The notes below the pieces were generated by a model, which was given only the letters and a program-made list of their open reading frames with translations, was not told where the DNA came from and ran no database searches. The translations under genes were made by a program, and so were the position numbers. A stretch of 64,000 nucleotides of DNA from an uncultured Roseibium sp. (GTDB lineage: Bacteria > Pseudomonadota > Alphaproteobacteria > Rhizobiales > Stappiaceae), in contig NZ_OY780958.1 in NCBI RefSeq assembly GCF_963675985.1, forward strand, positions 1,674,001 to 1,738,000, in the 5' to 3' direction. Below are positions 1-7,772 of the stretch, piece after piece. Within the stretch, counting starts at the first letter, position 1. Each line of letters begins with the position of its first letter.

Positions 1-30
1 GCATCCCCGAACAGGCAAGGGACGGACAAG

Positions 31-327
31 ATGACCACCGAAAATTATCCGAAACATCTCGAGGAACGGCTGCAGTCTTTGGAAGCCGAAATTGAGCGAG
101 CCCAGAAAAAGCTGGCCGAAGAGTCACCCACTCACAAGGTCGAGGCTGCCGGGGAATTGACGGTTCTGGAAAAAATGCATCAGGACATCGCAGAGAAGCT
201 GAAAGCCGCGACAGCGGAGCATGCGGAAAAGTGGTCATTGGCGCATGAAGAGATGCAGAAGGATATCGACGCCCTTTACGAATCGCTGGATCGCTGGGTC
301 ATGAAGTACTCAAAGCCCGGTGTCTGA
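31..327 (+). CDS. Small coiled-coil hypothetical protein
   Basis: A 98-residue acidic, Glu/Lys/Ala-rich protein with no signal peptide, no transmembrane segment and no cysteine. Most of its length reads as amphipathic helix with heptad-like spacing (LEERLQSLEAEIERAQKKL near the start), so it is probably a cytosolic coiled coil. The ATG at 31 follows a purine-rich stretch (aaggga) at a usable ribosome-binding distance. I recognise no family and assign no function. The gene to its right is convergent, so operon context gives no help. Confidence 0.65.
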   Translation: MTTENYPKHLEERLQSLEAEIERAQKKLAEESPTHKVEAAGELTVLEKMHQDIAEKLKAATAEHAEKWSLAHEEMQKDIDALYESLDRWVMKYSKPGV

Positions 328-420
328 TCGACTGTAATCCCCGGTTTCAGGTCAGGGAGAAGGCTTCAGCGTTCTTCCTGCCTTGCTGCCGGTCGTAAGC
401 CGCCGGTTCCAGCCAAATTT

Positions 421-1386
421 TCAGAGCCGCAGCAGCTTCTTCGCGTTGCCGTTGAAGATCGCGTTTTTCGTTCCTTCCTCGATCGGGCTGTTGCGCAGCC
501 AGGCTACGCCATCCGTATTGGAGACATATGGCCAGTCGACCGCAAACAGGATGTGATCGGCTCCTATCGCTTCCAGGCAGCATTGAAGGGCTGCGTCGGA
601 AAAGAACCCGCTCGTCGTGATATGGAAGTTGTTGCGGAAGATGTCCCCAAAGTACGTGGAGGCGTTTTCCGGTCGGGACAACGCTTCGTCGATTCGCGGC
701 AACAGGAAGGGGATCGCCTCTCCGAGGTGGCCGAGAATGATCTTCAGATCCGGGTATCTGTCAAAGACGCCGCTCAGGATCAGACGGACTGCATGCGTTC
801 CTGTTTCGACGCCGAAACCCCAGGCCGCCTTCACCAGGGCCGGATGGCTTTCATCGTAAGGGGCGTAGTAGCTGGCGGTGACGGATTTGTCCGGCAGGGC
901 GGGGTGCAGGTAGATCGGCACGTCGAGGGCCGCTGCCCGTTCGTAGATCGGCCAGAAGTCCTCCCCATCGGTGAACCTGCCGCGGCTCAGTCCGTGGATC
1001 ATGGCGCCTTTCAGTCCGAGGTCTTCGACCGCACGGGTCAATTCGTCTGCTGCCTTCTGCGGCATCATGGTCGGGATCATGGCAAAGCCGGCAAAACGGT
1101 GGGGTGCTTCGCGGATCACCGTGGCAAGGGCATCGTTGACATTGCGGCACGCCTCAAGGGCAACCTCATCGGACAGGCGCTGGCTTCCGGGTGACTGGTG
1201 CGACAACACCTGCATATCGATGCCGGCTGCATCCATTTCCTGGATCCGGATGCCGGCAAAATCGTAAAGACGATCTCTGATGGCAGAGGGCGGATCGGCC
1301 GCAGGTCCCAGGTATCCGGCAAGGGTCGGGTGCATGAAATGCTCTTCCAGGGCGATAATCCCCGGCCCGTTCTTTTCGGCGCTCAT
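421..1386 (-). CDS. Amidohydrolase-family (de)carboxylase, gamma-resorcylate / 5-carboxyvanillate decarboxylase type
   Basis: A 321-residue TIM-barrel metal-dependent hydrolase of the amidohydrolase-2 class. The N-terminal metal motif is LEEHF (E14, H16), where the usual HxH has become ExH. That form is characteristic of non-oxidative decarboxylases such as gamma-resorcylate, 5-carboxyvanillate and ACMS decarboxylases. Later ligands are visible as H161 (YLHP), H220 (GHLGE) and D284 (FAVDWPY). The ATG at 1386 is chosen over a GTG at 1401 because GGGAGG lies just upstream of it. A LacI-type operator lies about 90 bp upstream, which ties the gene to the divergent island on its right. The exact substrate is not deducible; an aromatic hydroxy-acid is the family-based guess. 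Confidence 0.85.
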   Translation of the reverse strand: MSAEKNGPGIIALEEHFMHPTLAGYLGPAADPPSAIRDRLYDFAGIRIQEMDAAGIDMQVLSHQSPGSQRLSDEVALEACRNVNDALATVIREAPHRFAGFAMIPTMMPQKAADELTRAVEDLGLKGAMIHGLSRGRFTDGEDFWPIYERAAALDVPIYLHPALPDKSVTASYYAPYDESHPALVKAAWGFGVETGTHAVRLILSGVFDRYPDLKIILGHLGEAIPFLLPRIDEALSRPENASTYFGDIFRNNFHITTSGFFSDAALQCCLEAIGADHILFAVDWPYVSNTDGVAWLRNSPIEEGTKNAIFNGNAKKLLRL

Positions 1387-1472
1387 GCACAGACCTCCCA
1401 CCGGCGTGTCGTCTTACGCAGTCGCTGCCCCACGTACTTGGGTCATGACCGCGTTTCGAGATCTGTTATAAT

Positions 1473-1484
1473 GCAAACGATTGC
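1473..1484. promoter_or_regulatory. LacI-type operator O1, upstream of the decarboxylase
   Basis: GCAAACGATTGC, a one-mismatch version of the palindrome GCAATCGATTGC. Its reverse complement is exactly the site at 2633. It lies between the start of the amidohydrolase (reading left) and the end of lacI, where a repressor would control the former. Confidence 0.65.
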
Positions 1485-1531
1485 GTATTTTTCAATGTCT
1501 TTTCGTTTGTTACCGTCATTTCTGACATTGA

Positions 1532-2566
1532 TCAGGATCGGTCTGGCTTAATGCGTTTCACGCTGCCGCGTTCGATCAGCTTGACCGGCAGGATCGTGGT
1601 TCGGGGAATGGTCGCTTCGGGCTCCGTCATCATCTTGACGAGAAGCTCCGCGCTCATACGACCGGCATCGAACTGCTGGATCCGGATGGTCGTAAGGCCA
1701 GGCGGAATGAGGTCCAGGAACGGGATGTCATTGTAACCGGTGACGGACACATCGTCCGGACAAGACAGGCCGCGACGGTTGAGTTCATCGATGGCGCCAA
1801 GGGCCAGTCTGTCGTTGGCGCAAAGGATGGCGGTAAATTTCCAACCTGATTCCAGAAGGTCCCGTGTGCAACGGCGACCTTCGTCTTCGTCAAAGTGGGA
1901 CGAAATTGCGATCGCGTTTTCCGGCAGATTTAAGCCAAGGTCTTGAACGGCCTTCTTGAATGCTTCCATGCGGTCGCGACCGGTGGACAGGGTTTGCGGT
2001 CCCGCGATATGGGCGATCCGTCTATGTCCGGCGTCATAGAGATAGTGGAGCATTTCCGAGATGCCGCCGGGATCGTCATTTATAACCGCAGGAATCTGGG
2101 AGTTCTCGATCTGCCGGTTGACGGTCACCATCGGCATGCCCTGGCGGCTGACGGCCACCATTCGTGGATCCGTGCGATAGGGGGCTGCGTGAATGATGCC
2201 GTCGACGCCTCTTTGAAGCAGGACGTCGACGAGCTTTCCCTCGCGCTCCCGATCGCTATCCGTATTGACGATGATGGAAGCGTAGCCCTTTGGCTCCAGG
2301 ATACTCTCGACACCACGGACAATGGGCGGGAACAAGGTATTTGCGATGTCGGGCAACATCAGCCCTACGGTCATCGTTCGTTTGGTGCGCAGACCCGAGG
2401 CCAGCCTGTTCGGGCGGTAGCCCATACGTTCCGCTGCGGCCCTGATCCGTTCGACGACTTCGGTCGTGAGGGATGTGCGGGCATTCGGATCCAGAGCCCT
2501 TGAAACGGTCGATACGTGCACGCCGGTTTCGCGTGCGATGTCTTTTAATGTTACCGGCTTGGTCAT
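1532..2566 (-). CDS. LacI-family transcriptional regulator
   Basis: A 344-residue regulator of full LacI/GalR length. The N-terminal helix-turn-helix is obvious (VTLKDIARETGVHVSTVSRAL, residues about 4-24), with the hinge helix near residue 50 (YRPNRLASGL). A periplasmic-binding-protein-like effector domain fills the rest. The gene is divergent from the oxidoreductase/ABC transporter operon. Two palindromes of the LacI half-site type lie in the shared gap and further copies precede the other two units of the island, so this is the probable local regulator and is probably autoregulated. The effector is unknown and may be the imported compound or an intermediate. Confidence 0.93.
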   Translation of the reverse strand: MTKPVTLKDIARETGVHVSTVSRALDPNARTSLTTEVVERIRAAAERMGYRPNRLASGLRTKRTMTVGLMLPDIANTLFPPIVRGVESILEPKGYASIIVNTDSDREREGKLVDVLLQRGVDGIIHAAPYRTDPRMVAVSRQGMPMVTVNRQIENSQIPAVINDDPGGISEMLHYLYDAGHRRIAHIAGPQTLSTGRDRMEAFKKAVQDLGLNLPENAIAISSHFDEDEGRRCTRDLLESGWKFTAILCANDRLALGAIDELNRRGLSCPDDVSVTGYNDIPFLDLIPPGLTTIRIQQFDAGRMSAELLVKMMTEPEATIPRTTILPVKLIERGSVKRIKPDRS

Positions 2567-2632
2567 CGTTTCCCTGGGCAGGTCGGACTTGTCTCAATTT
2601 TCATTAATAACTAGCGGGTCGGATTAAATTTC

Positions 2633-2644
2633 GCAATCGTTTGC
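2633..2644. promoter_or_regulatory. LacI-type operator O2, close to the lacI start
   Basis: GCAATCGTTTGC, about 67 bp before the lacI start codon on the opposite strand. It is the exact reverse complement of the site at 1473 and is centred 55 bp (about five helical turns) from the next site at 2688. That spacing would suit cooperative binding or looping. Confidence 0.65.
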
Positions 2645-2653
2645 AAAAGGGAC

Positions 2654-2682
2654 TTGACCGCCTGATTTGGTCGGCTTAACGT
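2654..2682 (+). promoter_or_regulatory. Possible promoter for operon A
   Basis: TTGACC at 2654-2659 and, after 17 bp, TAACGT at 2677-2682. The -35 is good and the -10 weak. The perfect operator begins six bases downstream, a natural place for repression. This is weak evidence and is inferred mainly from position. Confidence 0.3.
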
Positions 2683-2687
2683 TTCAT

Positions 2688-2699
2688 GCAATCGATTGC
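2688..2699. promoter_or_regulatory. LacI-type operator O3, perfect palindrome before operon A
   Basis: GCAATCGATTGC, a perfect 12-bp palindrome, lies on the operon A side of the lacI gap. The central CpG and GCAA/TTGC arms are typical of LacI/GalR-family operators. Confidence 0.75.
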
Positions 2700-2751
2700 G
2701 TGAATAGAGCCGAAAACAAACAGGCGCTGCGCTTTTGATGTGGGAGGAACG

Positions 2752-3006
2752 ATGATTGAGGTCGCCGAAAGGTCGGGCGCCGGTTCGCCGGTGGTTCGCT
2801 ACATCGTGTCGTCAGCCTTGGGTCGTACCGTTTCAGTCTTCCGAGGCGCAAACGGTATGAGCGGAGCCGATGCAGGCGGTTTTCGTTTCGGCAGACTTTC
2901 TGCCGAAGGGCGAATTTCAGATTTCTCAAAAGAAGAAGCAGCGTCCGGCGCCGGATGTCCGTCCGCGTTCGGCTGCGCGTTTACAAAGTTGGAGGATGGT
3001 CAATGA
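2752..3006 (+). CDS. Possible small leader ORF coupled to the downstream oxidoreductase
   Basis: An open frame of 84 codons starts at an ATG preceded by a strong ribosome-binding site (GGGAGG, spacing about 5). It ends in a TGA that overlaps the next start codon as ATGA. The translation is rich in Gly, Ser and Ala and resembles no family I know. Codon use is only partly like that of its neighbours, and the frame could be chance within a long leader. The SD and the exact stop/start overlap are what make it worth listing. It may be a real small protein, a translational-coupling leader, or the remains of a gene. Confidence 0.3.
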   Translation: MIEVAERSGAGSPVVRYIVSSALGRTVSVFRGANGMSGADAGGFRFGRLSAEGRISDFSKEEAASGAGCPSAFGCAFTKLEDGQ

Positions 3007-3968
3007 ACAGCCCTAAGATTGGATGGGTCGGAATGGGGCGCATGGGGTATCCCATGGCGGAAAGGCTCGTCGATGCGGGCTACGATGTCCATGTCTGGAA
3101 CCGGACCCGCTCGAAAGCCGAGCCGCTGGCCGCGAAGGGGGCGACGCTTGTCGATAGCCCCCGGGATCTGGCGGGTGTCGATATTCTCGGGACGATGGTC
3201 TCCACCGGACAGGATGTCGAACAGGTCTATTTTGGCGAGAACGGCGTTCTCTCCGGCGACAAGACTCCGAAAGTCTTCCTCGATTGCTCGTCGATCGCCG
3301 ATCATCAATCCGCTGCTATCCGTGCAAGGCTCGCTGAACGGGGCGCGGAACTCATTGCCTCGCCTGTCAGTGGCAACGGTAAGTGCGTCAAAGCGGGCAA
3401 GCTCAGCGCTGTTGCTTCCGGCCCGCGCGACGCATTTGAGAAAGTTCGTCCGGTCATCGCAGCGATGGCGGCAAACGGTGTCTCCTATGTGGGTGAGGGG
3501 GAACTCGCCCGGTTCTGCAAGATCGCTCACAATGTCTTTCTCGGAGTCGTTACACAGAACCTCGCCGAGATCACCGTTCTGGCTGAAAAGGCGGGAATTC
3601 CGCGGTCGGCCTTCCTCGATTTCATGAACAACTCGGTCATGGGGTCGATTTTCACCCGCTACAAAACCAATGCGCTCGTCAATCTCGACTGGACCACGAC
3701 CTTCACGCCGGGCCTCCTGCGCAAGGATCTTGATCTCGGTATGAGTTCCGCCCGGGATCTCGGCGTGCCCATGCCGGTGACCGCGGCCACACGAGAGGCC
3801 TTGCAGGCGCATTTTGGAGCGGCGACGCTCCAGGACGACCCGGAGGCCTATCTTCAGAAAGATTTCGCAGCCTTGCTTGAAACGGTCGCGCTTGCAGCGG
3901 GTCTTGAGCTTGAGAGCGAAAACTCACCCTATCCAACCGGATTGGAACTACCGCAAGCTGCTGAATAA
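3003..3968 (+). CDS. NAD(P)-dependent oxidoreductase, 3-hydroxyisobutyrate dehydrogenase family
   Basis: A 321-residue beta-hydroxyacid dehydrogenase. The N-terminal dinucleotide-binding loop is GWVGMGRMGYPMAERL (residues 6-21), followed by the substrate-side DCSSI segment and the catalytic lysine in the motif FCKIAHN. The usual SGG of the substrate loop reads SGNGKCVKAGKL here, an unusual form that suggests a substrate other than 3-hydroxyisobutyrate. The start at 3003 is preferred to upstream codons because of the GGAGG just before it and because the fold begins there. As first enzyme gene of the LacI-regulated operon it probably oxidises or reduces a beta-hydroxy acid from the imported substrate. 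Confidence 0.88.
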   Translation: MNSPKIGWVGMGRMGYPMAERLVDAGYDVHVWNRTRSKAEPLAAKGATLVDSPRDLAGVDILGTMVSTGQDVEQVYFGENGVLSGDKTPKVFLDCSSIADHQSAAIRARLAERGAELIASPVSGNGKCVKAGKLSAVASGPRDAFEKVRPVIAAMAANGVSYVGEGELARFCKIAHNVFLGVVTQNLAEITVLAEKAGIPRSAFLDFMNNSVMGSIFTRYKTNALVNLDWTTTFTPGLLRKDLDLGMSSARDLGVPMPVTAATREALQAHFGAATLQDDPEAYLQKDFAALLETVALAAGLELESENSPYPTGLELPQAAE

Positions 3969-4025
3969 ACGCAGCATTTGCGGAACAAGTAGCGCCGAAA
4001 GAACAAAAATCACGGCGCAGGGGAT

Positions 4026-4056
4026 GCCGCAGGGTCGATCCAGATGGTCCTGCGGC
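4026..4056 (+). other. Intercistronic stem-loop before the binding-protein gene
   Basis: GCCGCAGG at 4026-4033 pairs with CCTGCGGC at 4049-4056, giving an 8-bp stem with a 15-nt loop. There is no T-run, so it is more likely an mRNA processing or stability element than a terminator. Confidence 0.4.
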
Positions 4057-4082
4057 GCCGCAAAACCCTAGGGAGGGAACAT

Positions 4083-5354
4083 ATGAACATTCGCACGCTT
4101 CTAACAACTACCGCGGCATTGGCCGTGATGGTCACAGCCGCTCATGCGGAAATCAAGATCGGCGCATCCTTGCCGTTGACCGGCGGGTTCTCCATTGCGG
4201 GAGCCAAACACAAGCAGGGCTACCAGCTCTGCGTGAAGATGCTCAACGAACGCGGTGGCATAAACGGCGAGAAGGTCGAGTTGATCCTGTCGGACAACCG
4301 TTCCGATCCGGCGACCGCCATCAACCAGTATGAGCGCTTCATCAACGTGGACAAGGTCGATGCCGTCTTCGGGACGTTTTCGTCCAAGCTTTCGTTCCCG
4401 GTCGCCAATATCCTGGCGAAATACGGCTATGTCCATCCGATCCCGGCCGGTGGCGCGCTGCGGATTTACACGCAGGGTCACAAGAATCTGTTCTATTTTC
4501 AGCCGAATGCGGCCGAATACGTGGGCAGTTCGTTGAAGGGCCTTATTGAGGAGCTCGTGCCGGAGGGTGACCGTCCTAAGACCGCTGCCGTGGTGTCGGC
4601 AGATGACTTCTTCGCGAATGCGGTTGAAGCCGGTTTCCTCGGCCAGAAGGTGATGAACCCGGCCGATGGCAGCGAAGTGGCCGACCTCGCGCCCGGATAT
4701 CTGGCCGATGCCGGTATCGAGGTCGTCTACACCGAAAAATGGCCCGAGGAAGGCTTCAACGACTGGCTGAACCTCGCCAACTCTATCAAGCGTTCCAATG
4801 CGGAGCTGATCATCGCGCTGACGGCGTCCGCCGAAGAGGCGGTGCAGCTGACCCGCGCGCTGAAGACCGTCAGGGCTGAGCCCAAGATGGTCTATTACAG
4901 CCAGGGAACCCAGGCTGAATTCTATGAAGGCACACAAGGCGCCTCCGATAGCATTCTCATGCACTCCGCCTGGCATCCCGCGGCCCCCTACAAGGGCGTT
5001 CTGGCCGGACAGGAATTTTCCAATGCCGACTTTGTGAAGGCCTTTACCGAGGAATACGGCGAAGCTCCGGATGAAGATGCCGCTATCCCGTTCGCCGTCT
5101 GCCAGGGCATCGAACAGGCGATCGAAGGCGCCGGTTCCACCGACAACGCGGCCATGGGCAAATGGCTGTCGGCAAGAACACCGGAGACCCCGGTGCGCAC
5201 GATCCTTGGCCGGTTCGCCTGGGATGACAAGGGCCTTCCGCTCAACAAGCCCTTCCTGGTCGCTCAGTGGAACGACGGCGAACTACAGTTTGTCTACCCG
5301 ACGAACGAGTTCCCGGAAGTCTCCAAGATGACCTATCCGAAAAACGGCTTCTAA
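4083..5354 (+). CDS. ABC transporter substrate-binding protein, LIV (HAAT) family
   Basis: A 423-residue periplasmic binding protein. The signal peptide runs about 1-20 and cleaves after AHA (TAAHA|EIKIG), followed by the family start IGASLPLTGGFSIAG. The rest is a type I periplasmic binding fold of normal length, with no transmembrane segment after the signal. The family captures branched-chain amino acids, amides, urea and aromatic acids, so sequence alone does not give the ligand. The ATG at 4083 follows AGGGAGGAACAT. The two ATPase and two permease genes follow in order, completing one importer. Hairpins on both sides of the gene suggest raised mRNA stability, as is common for binding proteins. 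Confidence 0.92.
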   Translation: MNIRTLLTTTAALAVMVTAAHAEIKIGASLPLTGGFSIAGAKHKQGYQLCVKMLNERGGINGEKVELILSDNRSDPATAINQYERFINVDKVDAVFGTFSSKLSFPVANILAKYGYVHPIPAGGALRIYTQGHKNLFYFQPNAAEYVGSSLKGLIEELVPEGDRPKTAAVVSADDFFANAVEAGFLGQKVMNPADGSEVADLAPGYLADAGIEVVYTEKWPEEGFNDWLNLANSIKRSNAELIIALTASAEEAVQLTRALKTVRAEPKMVYYSQGTQAEFYEGTQGASDSILMHSAWHPAAPYKGVLAGQEFSNADFVKAFTEEYGEAPDEDAAIPFAVCQGIEQAIEGAGSTDNAAMGKWLSARTPETPVRTILGRFAWDDKGLPLNKPFLVAQWNDGELQFVYPTNEFPEVSKMTYPKNGF

Positions 5355-5368
5355 GCATTGAACCACAA

Positions 5369-5395
5369 CCGGGCCCGGCTTACGGCCGGGTCCGG
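5369..5395 (+). other. Intercistronic hairpin after the binding-protein gene
   Basis: CCGGGCCCGGC at 5369-5379 pairs with GCCGGGTCCGG at 5385-5395, giving an 11-bp stem with one G-U pair around a TTACG loop. No T-run follows, only cttaaaac. It probably protects the upstream message or attenuates transcription into the ATPase genes. Confidence 0.55.
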
Positions 5396-5422
5396 CATGT
5401 TCCTTAAAACTAAGGAGTTTCC

Positions 5423-6166
5423 ATGCTTGAAGTGAAAGGCCTGAGCAAGCATTTCGGCGGAATCACGGCGGTCAACAATTGCAGTTTCACTGTGGAACGC
5501 GGTTCGATTACCGGCCTGATCGGCCCGAATGGGGCGGGCAAGACAACGGCTTTCAATTGCATCAGCCGGACCATGATCCCGTCGGCAGGCGAGGTCTGGC
5601 TGGACGGTACGCGCATCGATACCCTGCGTCCGCACCAGATTACCGCTCACGGGCTTTCCCGCACCTTCCAGATATCGCGCAACCTTGCGGATATGACGGT
5701 TCTGGAAAACGTGATCTGCCAATCCAAGATCCGTGGTTGGCGTGATTTGTTCCGTCCCGCCATGAGCAGGGAGGAAATCGACAAGGCCTGCGGCATCCTC
5801 GATTTTCTAGGCATTACCCGGATCGCCCATGAGGACGGATCCAATCTCAGTTATGGCCAGAAGAAACTCATGGATCTTGCCGCGCTTTTGATGAGCGATC
5901 CGAAAATCATCCTCCTGGATGAACCGGCAGGTGGTGTGAACCCGACGTTGCTGGAGGAGATTGTCGGTCATATCCGGAAGCTGAACGACAAGGGACTGAC
6001 CGTCCTGATCGTGGAACACAATATGGACCTGATCATGCGGCTCTCCCATCGCATCGTCGTGATGGCGCAAGGGCAGGTGATCGCCGAAGGCGAACCGGCT
6101 GATATCCAGAAAGATCCGGCAGTCCTGGAAGCTTATCTGGGCGGAGCGATCGAGGAGGCAGCCTGA
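5423..6166 (+). CDS. ABC transporter ATP-binding protein, LivG type
   Basis: A 247-residue ATPase subunit of the LIV-type importer. Walker A is GPNGAGKTT (residues about 34-42), the signature is LSYGQ and Walker B is IILLDEPAGGVNP. The C-terminal YLGG motif typical of LivG is present near the end (AYLGGAIEEAA). TAAGGAG precedes the ATG. Its stop overlaps the start of the next ATPase gene by one base, so the pair is translationally coupled. Confidence 0.95.
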   Translation: MLEVKGLSKHFGGITAVNNCSFTVERGSITGLIGPNGAGKTTAFNCISRTMIPSAGEVWLDGTRIDTLRPHQITAHGLSRTFQISRNLADMTVLENVICQSKIRGWRDLFRPAMSREEIDKACGILDFLGITRIAHEDGSNLSYGQKKLMDLAALLMSDPKIILLDEPAGGVNPTLLEEIVGHIRKLNDKGLTVLIVEHNMDLIMRLSHRIVVMAQGQVIAEGEPADIQKDPAVLEAYLGGAIEEAA

Positions 6167-6894
6167 TGGAACAACTTCTGGAAGTCACCAGCCTGACGGC
6201 CGGTTACGGTGACGGCCCGGCCATTCTGGACGGTGCTCACCTGACAGTCGAACCGGGCAAGATCCATTGCATCATCGGCCCGAACGGCGCCGGCAAATCC
6301 ACCCTGCTCAAGGCCATTTGCGGGATGCTGAAGATCCGCAAGGGCGACGTCAAGTTCAAGGGTGAAAGCCTGAAGGGACTGCGCCCCGACCAGGTCCTGC
6401 GCAAGGGCATCTGTTTCGTGCCGCAGGAGCGGGCTCTGTTTCCGAAAATGACCGTGCGCGAAAACCTTCGCATGGGCGGGTTTTCACTTGCCGACAAGTC
6501 CGGCCTGGAAAAGCGGATCGACGAGATCGAGGAACGGTTTCCGATCCTGCGCGAACGCCGGGATCAGCATGCCGGAACCATGTCGGGGGGGCAGCAGCAG
6601 ACGCTCGCCATGGCCCGTACGCTGATCATCAAGCCGGACATCGTCATGCTTGATGAACCGTCGCTCGGGTTGGCGCCGAAGATCGTGGCGGAAATGTTCG
6701 ACATCATGCGGATGATGGCCGGAGAGGGGATCACCATTCTGCTCGTCGAGCAGAACGCCCTTACAGGTCTGAAGAATTCCGATTGGGGCGTGGTCCTCGA
6801 TCTGGGGCGGACCCTGTTCGAAGGGCCGGCGGACGATGTGCTTTGCGACCCGCGTATCCAGGAACTCTATCTCGGTGGAAAGAAGGCAGCGTGA
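6166..6894 (+). CDS. ABC transporter ATP-binding protein, LivF type
   Basis: A 242-residue second ATPase of the importer. Walker A is GPNGAGKST, the signature is MSGGQQQ, Walker B is IVMLDEPSLGLAP, and the C-terminus ends in ELYLGGKKAA as usual for LivF. One-base overlaps with the preceding and following genes (TGATG) indicate stoichiometric, coupled translation. It would heterodimerise with the LivG-type subunit on the cytoplasmic face of the membrane. Confidence 0.95.
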   Translation: MEQLLEVTSLTAGYGDGPAILDGAHLTVEPGKIHCIIGPNGAGKSTLLKAICGMLKIRKGDVKFKGESLKGLRPDQVLRKGICFVPQERALFPKMTVRENLRMGGFSLADKSGLEKRIDEIEERFPILRERRDQHAGTMSGGQQQTLAMARTLIIKPDIVMLDEPSLGLAPKIVAEMFDIMRMMAGEGITILLVEQNALTGLKNSDWGVVLDLGRTLFEGPADDVLCDPRIQELYLGGKKAA

Positions 6895-7772
6895 TGGGTG
6901 AGATCATTCAAATCATCACTCTCGGCCTTGCCCTCGGCGGGGTTTATGCCCTGATGGGCTCCGGACTCAGCCTCGTTTTCGGGGTGATGCGGATCGTCAA
7001 TCTTGCGCACCCGGTCCTGATCATGGGCGGGTCCTATGTGGCCTATTGGGGCTTCCGGCTCTACGGGGTGGATCCGCTCGTCATGCTGCCGGTTGCGGTC
7101 GTCATCCTCGCGGCAACCGGGGTTATTCTGTACAAGCTGGTCTTCGAACGGGAAGCCCGCTCGGCGAAATATTCCGAGATGACGGTTCTTCTGACCTTTG
7201 CGCTGGCTATGGTCGTGGAAGGCGCGCTTGGCGCGGCTTTCACCAACACGCAGCGGGTGACCTCGCCGGATTACGCGACCGACGCCTTCTTCATCGGGGA
7301 CGTCTTTATACCGAAGGGCCAGCTTTACGCTGGCATCGTTTCACTGGCGATCATTTCGGCCCTTGCGCTGTTCCTTAAATATTCCCGGTTCGGTTATGCC
7401 ATCCGTGCCACGACCCAGAACCGTGAAGCGGCCGAGTTGCTCGGGGTCAATGTCAACTTCGTTGGCCTCGCAAGCTTTGCCATAGGCCTGGGTCTTGCCG
7501 GTGCGGCCGGTTCGCTGGTGTCCTTCGTGTTCTCCTTCTATCCATCCAAGCACTGGGAGTGGATCGCGATCCTGATGTCGCTGGTCGTGCTCGGCGGTAT
7601 GGGATCGATCCTGGGAACGGTGCTGGCCGCCCTCATTCTGTCGGTGATTGCCGCGTTCGTCGGCACGTATTTCGGCGCGACATGGTCGACGCTCACCTTC
7701 TTCGTGGCGCTCTTCGTGGTGCTCATGGTCCGGCCTCAAGGGCTCTTTGGCGAAAAACCGGAGTTGGCATAG
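6894..7772 (+). CDS. ABC transporter permease, LivH type
   Basis: A 292-residue polytopic membrane protein with about eight hydrophobic segments. The family N-terminus QIITLGLALGGVYALMGSGLSLVFG is present in substance (residues about 6-30), as is the LivH signature RATTQNREAAELLGVN that docks with the ATPase. It starts at the ATG overlapping the livF-type stop and ends overlapping the next permease start by one base. It pairs with the LivM-type subunit to form the channel. Confidence 0.94.
   Translation: MGEIIQIITLGLALGGVYALMGSGLSLVFGVMRIVNLAHPVLIMGGSYVAYWGFRLYGVDPLVMLPVAVVILAATGVILYKLVFEREARSAKYSEMTVLLTFALAMVVEGALGAAFTNTQRVTSPDYATDAFFIGDVFIPKGQLYAGIVSLAIISALALFLKYSRFGYAIRATTQNREAAELLGVNVNFVGLASFAIGLGLAGAAGSLVSFVFSFYPSKHWEWIAILMSLVVLGGMGSILGTVLAALILSVIAAFVGTYFGATWSTLTFFVALFVVLMVRPQGLFGEKPELA

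Noticed and set aside
347..2600. Long open frames opposite the decarboxylase and lacI genes (e.g. 553-1194 and 1943-2503, plus strand)
   Set aside because: They lie antisense to genes with clear motifs and have low-complexity, Arg/Asp-rich translations typical of GC-rich shadow frames.
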